A stretch of DNA of 40,896 nt from Caulobacteraceae bacterium (GTDB taxonomy: Bacteria > Pseudomonadota > Alphaproteobacteria > Caulobacterales > Aquidulcibacteraceae): contig WRPF01000052.1 of the NCBI GenBank assembly GCA_009773335.1, positions 1 through 40,896 on the forward strand, read 5' to 3'. The position numbers were made by a program, and so were the translations under genes. Of the stretch, positions 34,045-40,896 are shown one piece after another (the first letter of the stretch is position 1; each line of letters begins with the position of its first letter). The notes under the pieces were generated by a model. It did no database searches and was not told the DNA's origin. It was given only the letters and a program-made list of their open reading frames with translations.

Positions 34045-35216
34045 GGCGTCGTTCCCTTCACCAGTCCGCGCGCCTGCGCCGCCGCGTCGATGAAGCCGGC
34101 CAGCGCGTGCTCGAACGCGGGTTCTTCCAGCAGGAACGCGTCGTGGCCCTTGTCGCTTTCCACTTCCACATAGGACGCCTCGCACCCCGCCGCGATCAGC
34201 GCGCGCACGGCGTCTTTCATGCCCTCGGGCGGGTAGTGCCAGTCCGATGAGAACGCGAACGCACAGAAGCGCGCGGGGCAATCCTTGAAGGCGCGGGCGA
34301 GCGCGCCGCCGAAATCGCCGGCGAGATCGAAGTAGTCCACTGCGCGGGTGATGTAGAGGTAGGAGTTGGCGTCGAAGCGGTCGACGAAGCTCTGGCCCTG
34401 GTGTCGCAGATAGCTTTCCACCTGGAAGTCCGCGTCGAAACCGAAGGAAACCTGCTCGCGCTCCTGCAGCGCGCGGTCGAACTTCCGGTGCAGCGCCTGT
34501 TCGGAGAGATAGGTGATGTGCGCCGCCATGCGCGCGACGGCGAGGCCTTTGGACGGTCGCACGCCATGGAAAAGATAATCGCCCTCGCGCCATTCGGGAT
34601 CGGCCATGATCGCCTGCCGGCCGACTTCATAGAACGCGATGTTCTGCGCGGAGTGCCGCGCCGCCGTGGCGATGGGCACGCAGGAGAACACCCGGTTGGG
34701 ATAGGCCGCCGCCCATTGCAGCGCCTGCATCCCGCCGATCGAGCCGCCGATCACGCAGAAGAGCTCCGAGATGCCGAGCGCCTCCACCAGCATCGCCTGC
34801 GCGCGGACCATGTCGGCGACCGTGAACACCGGAAAGCGCAGGCCCCAGGGCCTGCCGTCCGGATGTATCGAGGCGGGCCCAGAGGTGCCCATGCAGCCGC
34901 CGAGCACGTTGGCGCAGATGACGAAGAAGCGGTTGGTGTCGATCGGCTTGCCCGGCCCGACGATTCGCGGCCACCAGCCGGCGCGACCGGTCACGGGGTT
35001 GGCCCCCGCCACGAACTGGTCGCCCGTCAGCGCATGGCACACGAGCACGGCGTTCGATTTGTCCGGCGCCAATTCCCCATAAGTTTCATAGCCGATCGTC
35101 ATCGGCGAGAGCTTTTCCCCGCTCGACAGGTGCAGCGGTTGGTCGTCGCCGAATGTGATGGTGCGCAGGCCGCCGGAGGACGACCAGTTGCGCAGGGGGG
35201 ATGTCGCTCGACTCAT
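34041..35216 (-). CDS. metX: Homoserine O-acyltransferase MetX
   Basis: A 391-residue alpha/beta hydrolase-fold acyltransferase that activates homoserine in methionine synthesis. The nucleophile motif is [13 protein letters not shown], preceded by [28 protein letters not shown] and followed by [10 protein letters not shown] and the catalytic Asp-His region [11 protein letters not shown]. Family members use acetyl- or succinyl-CoA, and the acyl donor cannot be read reliably by eye. The ATG has no strong ribosome site. A pair of tandem dyads lies 32-63 bases upstream, and the gene is divergent from the chorismate mutase gene across 155 bases. Confidence 0.94.
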   Translation of the reverse strand: MSRATSPLRNWSSSGGLRTITFGDDQPLHLSSGEKLSPMTIGYETYGELAPDKSNAVLVCHALTGDQFVAGANPVTGRAGWWPRIVGPGKPIDTNRFFVICANVLGGCMGTSGPASIHPDGRPWGLRFPVFTVADMVRAQAMLVEALGISELFCVIGGSIGGMQALQWAAAYPNRVFSCVPIATAARHSAQNIAFYEVGRQAIMADPEWREGDYLFHGVRPSKGLAVARMAAHITYLSEQALHRKFDRALQEREQVSFGFDADFQVESYLRHQGQSFVDRFDANSYLYITRAVDYFDLAGDFGGALARAFKDCPARFCAFAFSSDWHYPPEGMKDAVRALIAAGCEASYVEVESDKGHDAFLLEEPAFEHALAGFIDAAAQARGLVKGTTP

Positions 35217-35247
35217 TGTGTTTACGATACCCTGCGTCGCGCCCGGC

Positions 35248-35279
35248 GTATTCTGGGAATTGGGTATTCCGGGAATTGG
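35248..35279. promoter_or_regulatory. Two tandem 16-base dyads upstream of metX
   Basis: Two adjacent 16-base units, 35248-35263 and 35264-35279, differ at one base. The second contains the perfect dyad ATTCC-G-GGAAT and the first its near copy ATTCT-G-GGAAT. They lie between the divergent metXW and chorismate mutase operons. Repeated dyads with fixed spacing are what an operator for a dimeric regulator looks like; the regulator is unknown. Confidence 0.45.
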
Positions 35280-35371
35280 CGCATCCTCCTGAAGCGAATG
35301 CGGTGACGCCGGACACGGGACGGCTGTTCCGGGTTGGCGCAGCCTGAATTGCTGCTCTAGGGTCCTCCATC

Positions 35372-36214
35372 ATGTCCGTTCACGATCCCGTCAATCCCGA
35401 AGACGCGCCGCCGGCCTCGCAGGGTCGCACGCCGCTCGACGAGGCGCGCGCCGCCATCGACGCCGTCGACGACCAGCTGCTCGCGCTCGTTGCGGAGCGC
35501 GCGCGGCTTGCCGACACCATCGCCGCCGCGAAGACGGGCGCCGCCGCGGGAGCCGCCATGCGTCCCGCACGGGAAGCGGCTCTCATCCGCCGCCTCATCG
35601 CCAGCGCGCCGAAGGACGTGGATGCCTCGATCATCGTGGAAGTCTGGCGCGCGCTCATCGCTGGCAACCTGCGCCGCCAGAAGCCGCTTGAGGTGTTCGC
35701 GGGCGGCGCGCCGGACGTGACGCGCCACTTCGATCTCGCGCGCCGCCACTTCGGCGTATTCACCCGCATCGTGCGCGCCGACGATGCGCGCGTGACGTTG
35801 ACGCGGATGATGGAGACGCCGGGCGCCGCCGCCGTGCTGCCGTTCCCGAGCAGTTCGGGGCCCGGCATGTGGTGGCCGATTCTTGCGGAATCGAAGTTCC
35901 ACGGCGCGGCCATCGTCGCGGCGCTGCCGGCGCTCGGCCTGCCGGGCGGGCCGGAAGGCGCGGTGGTGATGCAGGGCGCCGTGCTCGAACCGTCCGGGCA
36001 GGACACCACGCTCGCGCTTGCGTTCGACCCGCACCACAAGTTCGTGCGCGGCATGAACGAGTCCGGGCTCAAGGGCCGCGAGGTCGCCCGCGCGCGCACG
36101 CTGCTGATGATCGAATTTGAAGGCTTCGTCGCCGACGACGACCGGCGTCTTGTCGCGCTGGGCAAGGCGGGCCTTGACGGGGTGCGGATCGTCGGCGTCT
36201 ACGCGCGCATCTGA
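35372..36214 (+). CDS. Chorismate mutase with C-terminal PDT-like domain
   Basis: A 280-residue protein. The N-terminal AroQ chorismate mutase domain (residues about 20-105) reads LDEARAAIDAVDDQLLALVAERARLADTIAAAK, shown here in two parts: DAVDDQLLALVAERARL with the R in the active site, and the later REAALIRRLIASAP and VEVWRALIAGNLRRQK. The remaining 175 residues form a domain with APDVTRHFDLARRHFG and SSSGPGMWWPILAES, similar to a type seen in alphaproteobacteria that resembles a degenerate prephenate dehydratase/periplasmic-binding fold. It converts chorismate to prephenate. It heads the operon with hisC and tyrA. Confidence 0.85.
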   Translation: MSVHDPVNPEDAPPASQGRTPLDEARAAIDAVDDQLLALVAERARLADTIAAAKTGAAAGAAMRPAREAALIRRLIASAPKDVDASIIVEVWRALIAGNLRRQKPLEVFAGGAPDVTRHFDLARRHFGVFTRIVRADDARVTLTRMMETPGAAAVLPFPSSSGPGMWWPILAESKFHGAAIVAALPALGLPGGPEGAVVMQGAVLEPSGQDTTLALAFDPHHKFVRGMNESGLKGREVARARTLLMIEFEGFVADDDRRLVALGKAGLDGVRIVGVYARI

Positions 36215-36233
36215 TCTCCGAAAGTTCACCAGA

Positions 36234-37322
36234 ATGGCGCCCAGGCCGCTTCCCGGCATTCTCGACATCGAGCCCTACAAGGGCGGCGAGTCCGCGCTGC
36301 CAGGCTTCGCAAAGCCGATCAAGCTCGCGTCGAACGAAAACCCCCTCGGCGCCAGCGCTGCGGCGCGCAAGGCGTTCGCCGACGCCAGCGCGAAGCTGCA
36401 TCTCTACCCGGACGGCGGCGCCGCCGCCCTGCGTCGCGCCATCGGTGCGCGCTACGGCCTCGATCCCGACCGTCTCGTCTGCGGCGCGGGCTCCGACGAG
36501 ATCTTCCAGTTCCTCGGCCGCGCCTATCTCGCGCCGGGCGACGAGATCGTGCAGTCGCAATACGCGTTCCTTGTCTACAAGCTCGTCGCGCAGGCGGCGG
36601 GCGCTGTCGTGAAGACGGCGCCGGATCGTGACTTCACGGTCGACGTCGATGCGATGCTCGCGCGCGTCACGGCGAAGACGAAGATCGTCTTCCTCGCCAA
36701 TCCCAACAACCCGACAGGCACGTATCTCCCGTTCTCCGAAGTGCGCCGCCTGCACGCGGGGCTGCCTGAACAAGTGCTGTTCGTGATTGACGCGGCCTAC
36801 GCGGAGTATGTGCGCCGCAACGACTACGACAGCGGCGTGTCGCTCGTGTCGGAATTCGACAACGTGCTGATGACGCGCACCTTCTCCAAGGTGCACGGCC
36901 TCGCTGCCGCGCGTCTCGGCTGGGCGTACGGACCGGCGCAGGTGATCGACGTGCTCAACCGCGTGCGTGGGCCGTTCAACGTCTCCACCGCCGCACAGGC
37001 GGCCGGCGTCGCCGCCATCGAGGACGCGGCGTTCGTCGATGCGTCGGTGGAGCACAACGCGCGCGAACTCGATCGTCTTTCGGCGACCATTGAAGGGCTG
37101 GGGTTCAAGATCACGCCAAGCGTCGGCAATTTCATCCTCGCGCACTTCGGCAAGGAGAAGGGACGCACGGCGAAGGACGCCGATGCGTTCCTGCGGTCGC
37201 GTGGCCTCATCGTGCGCGCGGTGGCGGGCTACGGGCTTCCGGACGCGCTGCGCATCTCCGTCGGCGCGACGGCGGAGAACGATGCGCTGCTCGCGGCGCT
37301 GACGGACTTCGCGAAATCATGA
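36234..37322 (+). CDS. hisC: Histidinol-phosphate aminotransferase (aromatic aminotransferase role likely)
   Basis: A 362-residue fold-type I PLP aminotransferase. Features are IKLASNENPLGAS at the start, CGAGSDEIFQFLGRAYLAPGD, FLANPNNPTGTYL with the cofactor Asn, VIDAAYAEYV with the Asp and Tyr, and TRTFSKVHGLAAARLGWAYG with the PLP lysine. It ends LRISVGATAENDALLAAL. It lies between chorismate mutase and prephenate dehydrogenase and overlaps tyrA by ATGA, which in alphaproteobacteria often marks a HisC that also or mainly transaminates aromatic keto acids; that role is inference from context. The upstream frame extension lies in the previous gene and is rejected. Confidence 0.93.
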   Translation: MAPRPLPGILDIEPYKGGESALPGFAKPIKLASNENPLGASAAARKAFADASAKLHLYPDGGAAALRRAIGARYGLDPDRLVCGAGSDEIFQFLGRAYLAPGDEIVQSQYAFLVYKLVAQAAGAVVKTAPDRDFTVDVDAMLARVTAKTKIVFLANPNNPTGTYLPFSEVRRLHAGLPEQVLFVIDAAYAEYVRRNDYDSGVSLVSEFDNVLMTRTFSKVHGLAAARLGWAYGPAQVIDVLNRVRGPFNVSTAAQAAGVAAIEDAAFVDASVEHNARELDRLSATIEGLGFKITPSVGNFILAHFGKEKGRTAKDADAFLRSRGLIVRAVAGYGLPDALRISVGATAENDALLAALTDFAKS

Positions 37323-38260
37323 GCTTTCAACGGATAGCGATCATCGGCGTGGGGCTCATCGGCTCGTCGCTCGCGCGCGCGGTCCGCGCGCATGCGCCGA
37401 CAACGGACGTGCGCCTCTACGACGCCTCGCCCGACGTGCGCGTCCGCGCCGCCGCGCTCGACATCGGCGCGGTCGCAGCGACCGCCGAAGACGCCGTGCG
37501 CGACGCCGACCTCGTCATTCTCGCCACACCTGTCGGCGCGATGGCCGCCGCGACCGCCGGTTTCGCCACAGCGCTCGCGCCGGGCGCAGTGCTGACGGAC
37601 GTGGGCTCTACCAAGCGCGCCGTCGTCGATGCGCTGGGCAAGCTGACGCCGGAACACGCCTTCTTCATCGCCGGCCACCCGATCGCGGGCACCGAGCAGT
37701 CAGGGCCCGAGGCGGGCTTTGCATCGTTGTTTGAAAAGCGCTGGACGATCCTTACACCGCAGGAAGATTCACGCCCCGGCTACGCGGATGCGCTCGCGAG
37801 ACTGTCGGCGTTCTGGACCATGCTCGGCGCGCGCGTGGAGATCATGGATCCCGACCGTCACGACCTGGTGCTCGCGATCACCAGCCACGTGCCGCATCTC
37901 ATCGCCTTCAACATCGTCGCCACGGCCGAAGACCTCGAGACGGTGACGGAATCGGAAATCGTCAAATACTCCGCGGGCGGCTTTCGCGACTTCACGCGAC
38001 TTGCTGCTTCCGATCCGGTGATGTGGCGCGATGTGTTCCTTGCGAACAAGGACGCCGTGCTCGAAATTCTCGGGCGCTTCACGGAAGATCTGGCGGCCTT
38101 GCAGCGCGCGATCCGCTGGGGCGACGGCGACACGTTGCACGAAATCTTCACGCGCGCGCGGCGCGTGCGGCGCGAAGTCATCGAGGCGGGGCAGGACAGC
38201 GCGGCGCCCAACTGGGGCCGCGATCAGTCCGCCGAGGCGGGCGGAGAAGACAAGGGATAG
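37319..38260 (+). CDS. tyrA: Prephenate/arogenate dehydrogenase
   Basis: A 313-residue NAD(P)-dependent dehydrogenase of the TyrA/TyrC type, making 4-hydroxyphenylpyruvate (or tyrosine from arogenate). The Rossmann motif IAIIGVGLIGSSLARAV is at the N-terminus, then VILATPVGAM, LTDVGSTKRAVV, FFIAGHPIAGTEQSGPEAG with the catalytic His, SHVPHLIAFN and YSAGGFRDFTRLAASDP. It follows hisC with an ATGA overlap. Its last 37 bases overlap the convergent DUF2125 gene, where the C-terminal tail (AEAGGEDKG) is low-complexity. Confidence 0.95.
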   Translation: MSFQRIAIIGVGLIGSSLARAVRAHAPTTDVRLYDASPDVRVRAAALDIGAVAATAEDAVRDADLVILATPVGAMAAATAGFATALAPGAVLTDVGSTKRAVVDALGKLTPEHAFFIAGHPIAGTEQSGPEAGFASLFEKRWTILTPQEDSRPGYADALARLSAFWTMLGARVEIMDPDRHDLVLAITSHVPHLIAFNIVATAEDLETVTESEIVKYSAGGFRDFTRLAASDPVMWRDVFLANKDAVLEILGRFTEDLAALQRAIRWGDGDTLHEIFTRARRVRREVIEAGQDSAAPNWGRDQSAEAGGEDKG

Positions 38261-39138
38261 AGCGGGCGCGCCGGCGCGCTGATGTCGCCGAGACGCCACG
38301 TTCCGTCCTGCGCGCGCAATGTGGCCGCGCCGCTGGATTTCAGGCTCTGCCCGCCGAACAGCGCCATGAGGCCGTCCGCGCCGCCAGTGATCTGCAGCTC
38401 GATGGCGCCCTCAGGGCGGCGCAGCGCATCCAGGCGCAACGCCCCCGCGCCGGTCACCTTCGATCCGTGCCAGTCGAGATCGAGCGCCTCGACGTTGGCG
38501 TGTCCGCCCGCGTCGACCCAGGGACCGAGCGGATCGCCCGCGCGGGTCTGCGCCAACGCCGATGTGTGATCGAGCACGACGCCAATACGCACGCGTTCGG
38601 CGAGATCGGTTTCGTGTCCCGAAATGTCGACGGCCACCTGCCAGGCGTCCGGCGTGCGCGCGTCGGGGCGGATGTGCACCAGCATGCGCGGCGCCGGCGC
38701 GCCTTCCAGATCGATCGAGACGCGCGTCATCGTGCGGCCCTTCCAGTGCACGCTCATCGCGCCGCGCGTGGGATCGATCTCGTGGGATGCGCCGTCGCGG
38801 CCGGTCCAGCGCACGCCGTCCTTCAGGTCGACGATGAGATGGAACGGATCGACGAGGTTCACGCTGACGGGAAGTTTCTTCGCCTCAAACCGCGGCAAGG
38901 GCGACGCCTGCAGGTGCGCGCCGGTGAGCGTCAGCGTGAGGTGCAGCGGAAAGCCGCTCGCGCGCACGGCGCCATAGCCCGCGTCGATCCCGCGCGCCTT
39001 GGCGCTGACGATCGCCGCGTCGAGCCGCCTGATCGCCTGATCTTTCGCCACGAACCAGAACGCCGTCCAGCCGAGGCACGCGAGCGCAAACAGCGCCCAG
39101 GGAATGTAGAGGCCGAGGCGCTGGCGATGGATGCTCAT
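38224..39138 (-). CDS. DUF2125 family envelope protein
   Basis: A 304-residue protein with an N-terminal membrane helix (LYIPWALFALACLGWTAFWF) and a long periplasmic part made of short beta strands, as in the DUF2125 family of alphaproteobacteria (LDAAIVSAKARGIDAGYGAV, ASGFPLHLTLTLTGAHL, DLDWHGSKVTGAGAL). The function is unknown; the repeated-strand layout resembles lipid-binding groove proteins, which fits the plsC neighbour, but that is inference. Its ATG overlaps the plsC stop by four bases. Confidence 0.85.
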   Translation of the reverse strand: MSIHRQRLGLYIPWALFALACLGWTAFWFVAKDQAIRRLDAAIVSAKARGIDAGYGAVRASGFPLHLTLTLTGAHLQASPLPRFEAKKLPVSVNLVDPFHLIVDLKDGVRWTGRDGASHEIDPTRGAMSVHWKGRTMTRVSIDLEGAPAPRMLVHIRPDARTPDAWQVAVDISGHETDLAERVRIGVVLDHTSALAQTRAGDPLGPWVDAGGHANVEALDLDWHGSKVTGAGALRLDALRRPEGAIELQITGGADGLMALFGGQSLKSSGAATLRAQDGTWRLGDISAPARPLYPLSSPPASAD

Positions 39139-39854
39139 GCGCGCGGATTTTCAGCGAGCAGTTCGTTGGTGCGTTTCTCGATGCGCGTTTCCAGCTCGCG
39201 CATGAAGTCCTCGCGCGAGAGGCCCGGCGGGATCGGCGCCAGGAATTCGATGGTGGCGACGCCCGCGCGCGTCTTCACGCCCTTCGCCGACCAGATGCGG
39301 CCCGTGTCCAGCGCCACCGGCACGCAGGGCACGCCGAGATCGCGGTAGATCGCGGCGACGCCGGGCTTGTAGTCGCCCGCCACGCCCGGTTCCTGACGGG
39401 TGCCTTCGGGAAAGATCACGATCTGGCGGCCTGCATCGCGCGCGGGTCGCGACGCGCGCAGCAGCTTCTTCAGCGCCGAAGCGTGGGCCTCACGATCGAT
39501 CGGGATCATGCCCATCGACTTCGCGTACCAGCCGAGCACGGGGGCATCGAGCAGTTCGGCCTTCAACACGAACGCGGGGCTCGACAGCATGATGAAGGGC
39601 AGGACTGTTTCGAGATTGGACTGGTGTTTGGCGGCGACGATCGCCGCACCCTTCGGCGCGTATTCGAGCCCGGTGAAACGCACGCGCGCGCCGACAATCC
39701 AGCGCAGGCCGAACAGCGTCATGCGCGCCCACATGCGGCCAGCCGCCATGTTGTGACCGCGCGTGACGATCATCGCCGGCAGGCAGACGAGCCCGGAGAT
39801 GGCCAGCGACAGATAGAACCAGCCGGCGAAAAGTAGTGAACGAGCGAACGTCAT
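39135..39854 (-). CDS. plsC: 1-acyl-sn-glycerol-3-phosphate acyltransferase
   Basis: A 239-residue membrane-associated acyltransferase making phosphatidate. One or two N-terminal helices (SLLFAGWFYLSLAISGLVCL) precede the catalytic motif, here AKHQSNLETVLP (HQSNLE in place of HxxxxD; the usual HX4D becomes H-Q-S-N-L-E), IPIDREAHAS and the FPEGTRQEPG glycerol-phosphate-binding motif, followed by VPCVPVALDTG. The E in place of D in the first motif is known from part of this family. It overlaps the YdcF gene upstream by ATGA and DUF2125 downstream, forming one operon. Confidence 0.9.
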   Translation of the reverse strand: MTFARSLLFAGWFYLSLAISGLVCLPAMIVTRGHNMAAGRMWARMTLFGLRWIVGARVRFTGLEYAPKGAAIVAAKHQSNLETVLPFIMLSSPAFVLKAELLDAPVLGWYAKSMGMIPIDREAHASALKKLLRASRPARDAGRQIVIFPEGTRQEPGVAGDYKPGVAAIYRDLGVPCVPVALDTGRIWSAKGVKTRAGVATIEFLAPIPPGLSREDFMRELETRIEKRTNELLAENPRA

Positions 39855-40474
39855 GCAGCGGGCGGGGTCTCTGTCGGCGTGTCGGCGGCCAGAAACGCTC
39901 CGCGCGCGCGGATGGCAAGGTACTTGAGGTATTCCCCGCCCAGCGACATGGCGACAGCAGGGTCGCGCTGCCAGGCGCCCGGCGCCGAGAGCGGTGTCTC
40001 GACAGGATAGGGGATCAGCCGCGCCCGGGGCATCGCCACGCGCAACTCTGCAAGACTGCGCGGCATGTGGAAGTCGTCGGTGACGACGATGAGTCGCGAG
40101 AAGCCATTGCGGCCGGCCCACGCAGCGGTCTCGCTGGCGTTGCCGAGCGTGTCCGCCGCCTGACGGCCGAGATCGACGCAGCAGGCGATGAGTTCGGGCG
40201 CTCCGCCGAGGGCGGCGTAGACGTCGGCGTCCTCCACCTTCGGATTTACGCCGGACACCAGCAACCGCCGGCCGCGGCCTTCTTGCAGAAGACGCATCGC
40301 GGTGATCAGCCGGCCGGACTCTCCGCCCGTCAGCGCAACGATGGCGTCCGCTTCGGGCAAGGGCGTCTGCGGGCGCGTGCTCGCGACGCTATTGGCGAAG
40401 TTCACGTAGCCGAGCCCGAACGCGACGATCATCGCGGTGGCCACCGCGAGGAGGGCGCCGCGCAGCCAGCTCAT
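39851..40474 (-). CDS. YdcF/DUF218 family protein
   Basis: A 207-residue protein with an N-terminal membrane anchor (LLAVATAMIVAFGLGYVNFA) and a DUF218 domain: ADAIVALTGGESGRLITAMRLLQEG, LLVSGVNP, GNASETAAWAGRNGFSRLIVVTDDFHMPRSL. The DxIVxLxGG start, the NTxEN-like NASET and the T-x-D-x-H-M-PRS motif are the family signature. Members are linked to envelope biogenesis, but the enzyme activity is unsettled. The ATG overlaps the stop of the FtsX-like gene upstream. Confidence 0.88.
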   Translation of the reverse strand: MSWLRGALLAVATAMIVAFGLGYVNFANSVASTRPQTPLPEADAIVALTGGESGRLITAMRLLQEGRGRRLLVSGVNPKVEDADVYAALGGAPELIACCVDLGRQAADTLGNASETAAWAGRNGFSRLIVVTDDFHMPRSLAELRVAMPRARLIPYPVETPLSAPGAWQRDPAVAMSLGGEYLKYLAIRARGAFLAADTPTETPPAA

Positions 40475-40896
40475 CCGAGCCGGTCCGCCGCATCGTAAGC
40501 GGAAGCTGCGCCGATCCGCGCGCCGATCATGCCGGCCGCGCCCGCGATCAGGGGTGCGCCCAGGCCGATCAGCACATCCCACGGGGAGAGCGAGGCGATC
40601 ATTGACTCGAAGGATATGGCCTCGCCCGCAGCGGCGCGCATCCCCGGCGCGACGATCAGCGCCAGAAACACCGCCACGGCGCCCGCGAGAAAGGCGACTT
40701 CGGCGCCCGCGCGTCCAAATGCGGCAAGGGTCGCGCGGCGCGTGGCCCCATGATCGGCCCAGAGCGTGGCGCGGGTGCGTTCGGCGCGCGCAGCGGCGGC
40801 CAGCGCGATCACCAGGGCGAGCGCGAGTGCGGCAGCGATCGAGACGCCAGCTGCGGCGGCGAGGCGCGCGGGCGCGGCGCCTGCGGGGTCTGCGGG
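40471..40896 (-). CDS. FtsX-like permease, C-terminal part (cut by window edge)
   Basis: The final 141 residues of a gene running off the right edge. Two or three membrane helices are visible (VSIAAALALALVIALAAAAR, EVAFLAGAVAVFLALIVAPG, LIGLGAPLIAGAAGMIGARI) with a loop RATLWADHGATRRATL between the first two. The typical FtsX end with a permease helix pair and a regulatory loop fits loosely. The stronger support is context: in alphaproteobacteria ftsE-ftsX is often followed by a YdcF-type gene and plsC, as here. FtsX with FtsE transmits signals to cell wall hydrolases at division. Confidence 0.55.
   Translation of the reverse strand, partial: PADPAGAAPARLAAAAGVSIAAALALALVIALAAAARAERTRATLWADHGATRRATLAAFGRAGAEVAFLAGAVAVFLALIVAPGMRAAAGEAISFESMIASLSPWDVLIGLGAPLIAGAAGMIGARIGAASAYDAADRLG

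Noticed and set aside
35217-35371. SAM riboswitch in the metX leader
   Set aside because: SAM-II type aptamers are common before metX in alphaproteobacteria, but I could not find the expected pseudoknot pattern here; only tandem dyads are visible.

Overview
The window is a stretch of chromosome from a GC-rich (about 70% G+C in genes) alphaproteobacterium, most like the Caulobacterales/Hyphomonadaceae side of the class. The grounds are the aa3 cytochrome oxidase operon in the order coxB-coxA-ctaB-small membrane protein-ctaG-coxC-DUF983-SURF1, running into thrC and an M16 peptidase; the chorismate mutase-hisC-prephenate dehydrogenase trio; metX-metW; and an ftsX-like/YdcF/plsC/DUF2125 run. I see no rRNA, tRNA or CRISPR. 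The assignment rests on remembered gene orders and families, not on a search.

Layout. 1-5800: a glycine-rich protein cut by the window edge, a VUT-family transporter, rlmJ, an 835-base gene-free stretch with nested palindromes, a GMC oxidoreductase and two paralogous exported TPR proteins. 5980-15805: the cytochrome oxidase structural and assembly genes, then threonine synthase, M16 peptidase and GNAT acetyltransferase, all on the + strand. 15919-22027: an EAL phosphodiesterase, an MFS exporter, an NTF2-like protein with an HSL-type esterase, an exported dienelactone-hydrolase-like protein and a membrane hybrid histidine kinase. 22200-26535: the accessory part. ettA is followed by a DUF559 nuclease gene inside a 658-base cassette with hairpin-forming inverted ends. 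An exact 49-base copy of the ettA 3' end lies on the far side of the cassette, and a decayed third copy lies further on. Next come a low-GC TIR-MORN fusion gene and a small DUF7662-like gene. 26779-33360: adenine deaminase, small exported proteins, a secreted M20 amidohydrolase, a second DUF7662-like gene with an unknown partner, a lipoprotein, a methyltransferase and a PII protein. 33391-40896: metXW, the aromatic amino acid trio, and the envelope gene run ending in an FtsX-like fragment.

How the genes work together. CoxB, CoxA and CoxC are the oxidase core. CtaB makes heme O for heme A, CtaG delivers copper to CuB, and SURF1 helps place heme a. MetX and MetW open methionine synthesis from homoserine. 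The pheA-like, hisC and tyrA genes make phenylalanine and tyrosine precursors from chorismate. Genes within operons are packed tightly, with ATGA/GTGA overlaps, and three convergent pairs share exactly four bases at their stop codons. Intergenic palindromic repeats are abundant; two of them sit inside the cox operon and appear to supply ribosome binding sites.

The places most worth attention are the repeat-flanked DUF559 cassette at the 3' end of ettA, the adjacent low-GC TIR-MORN gene, and the pair of DUF7662-like small genes.
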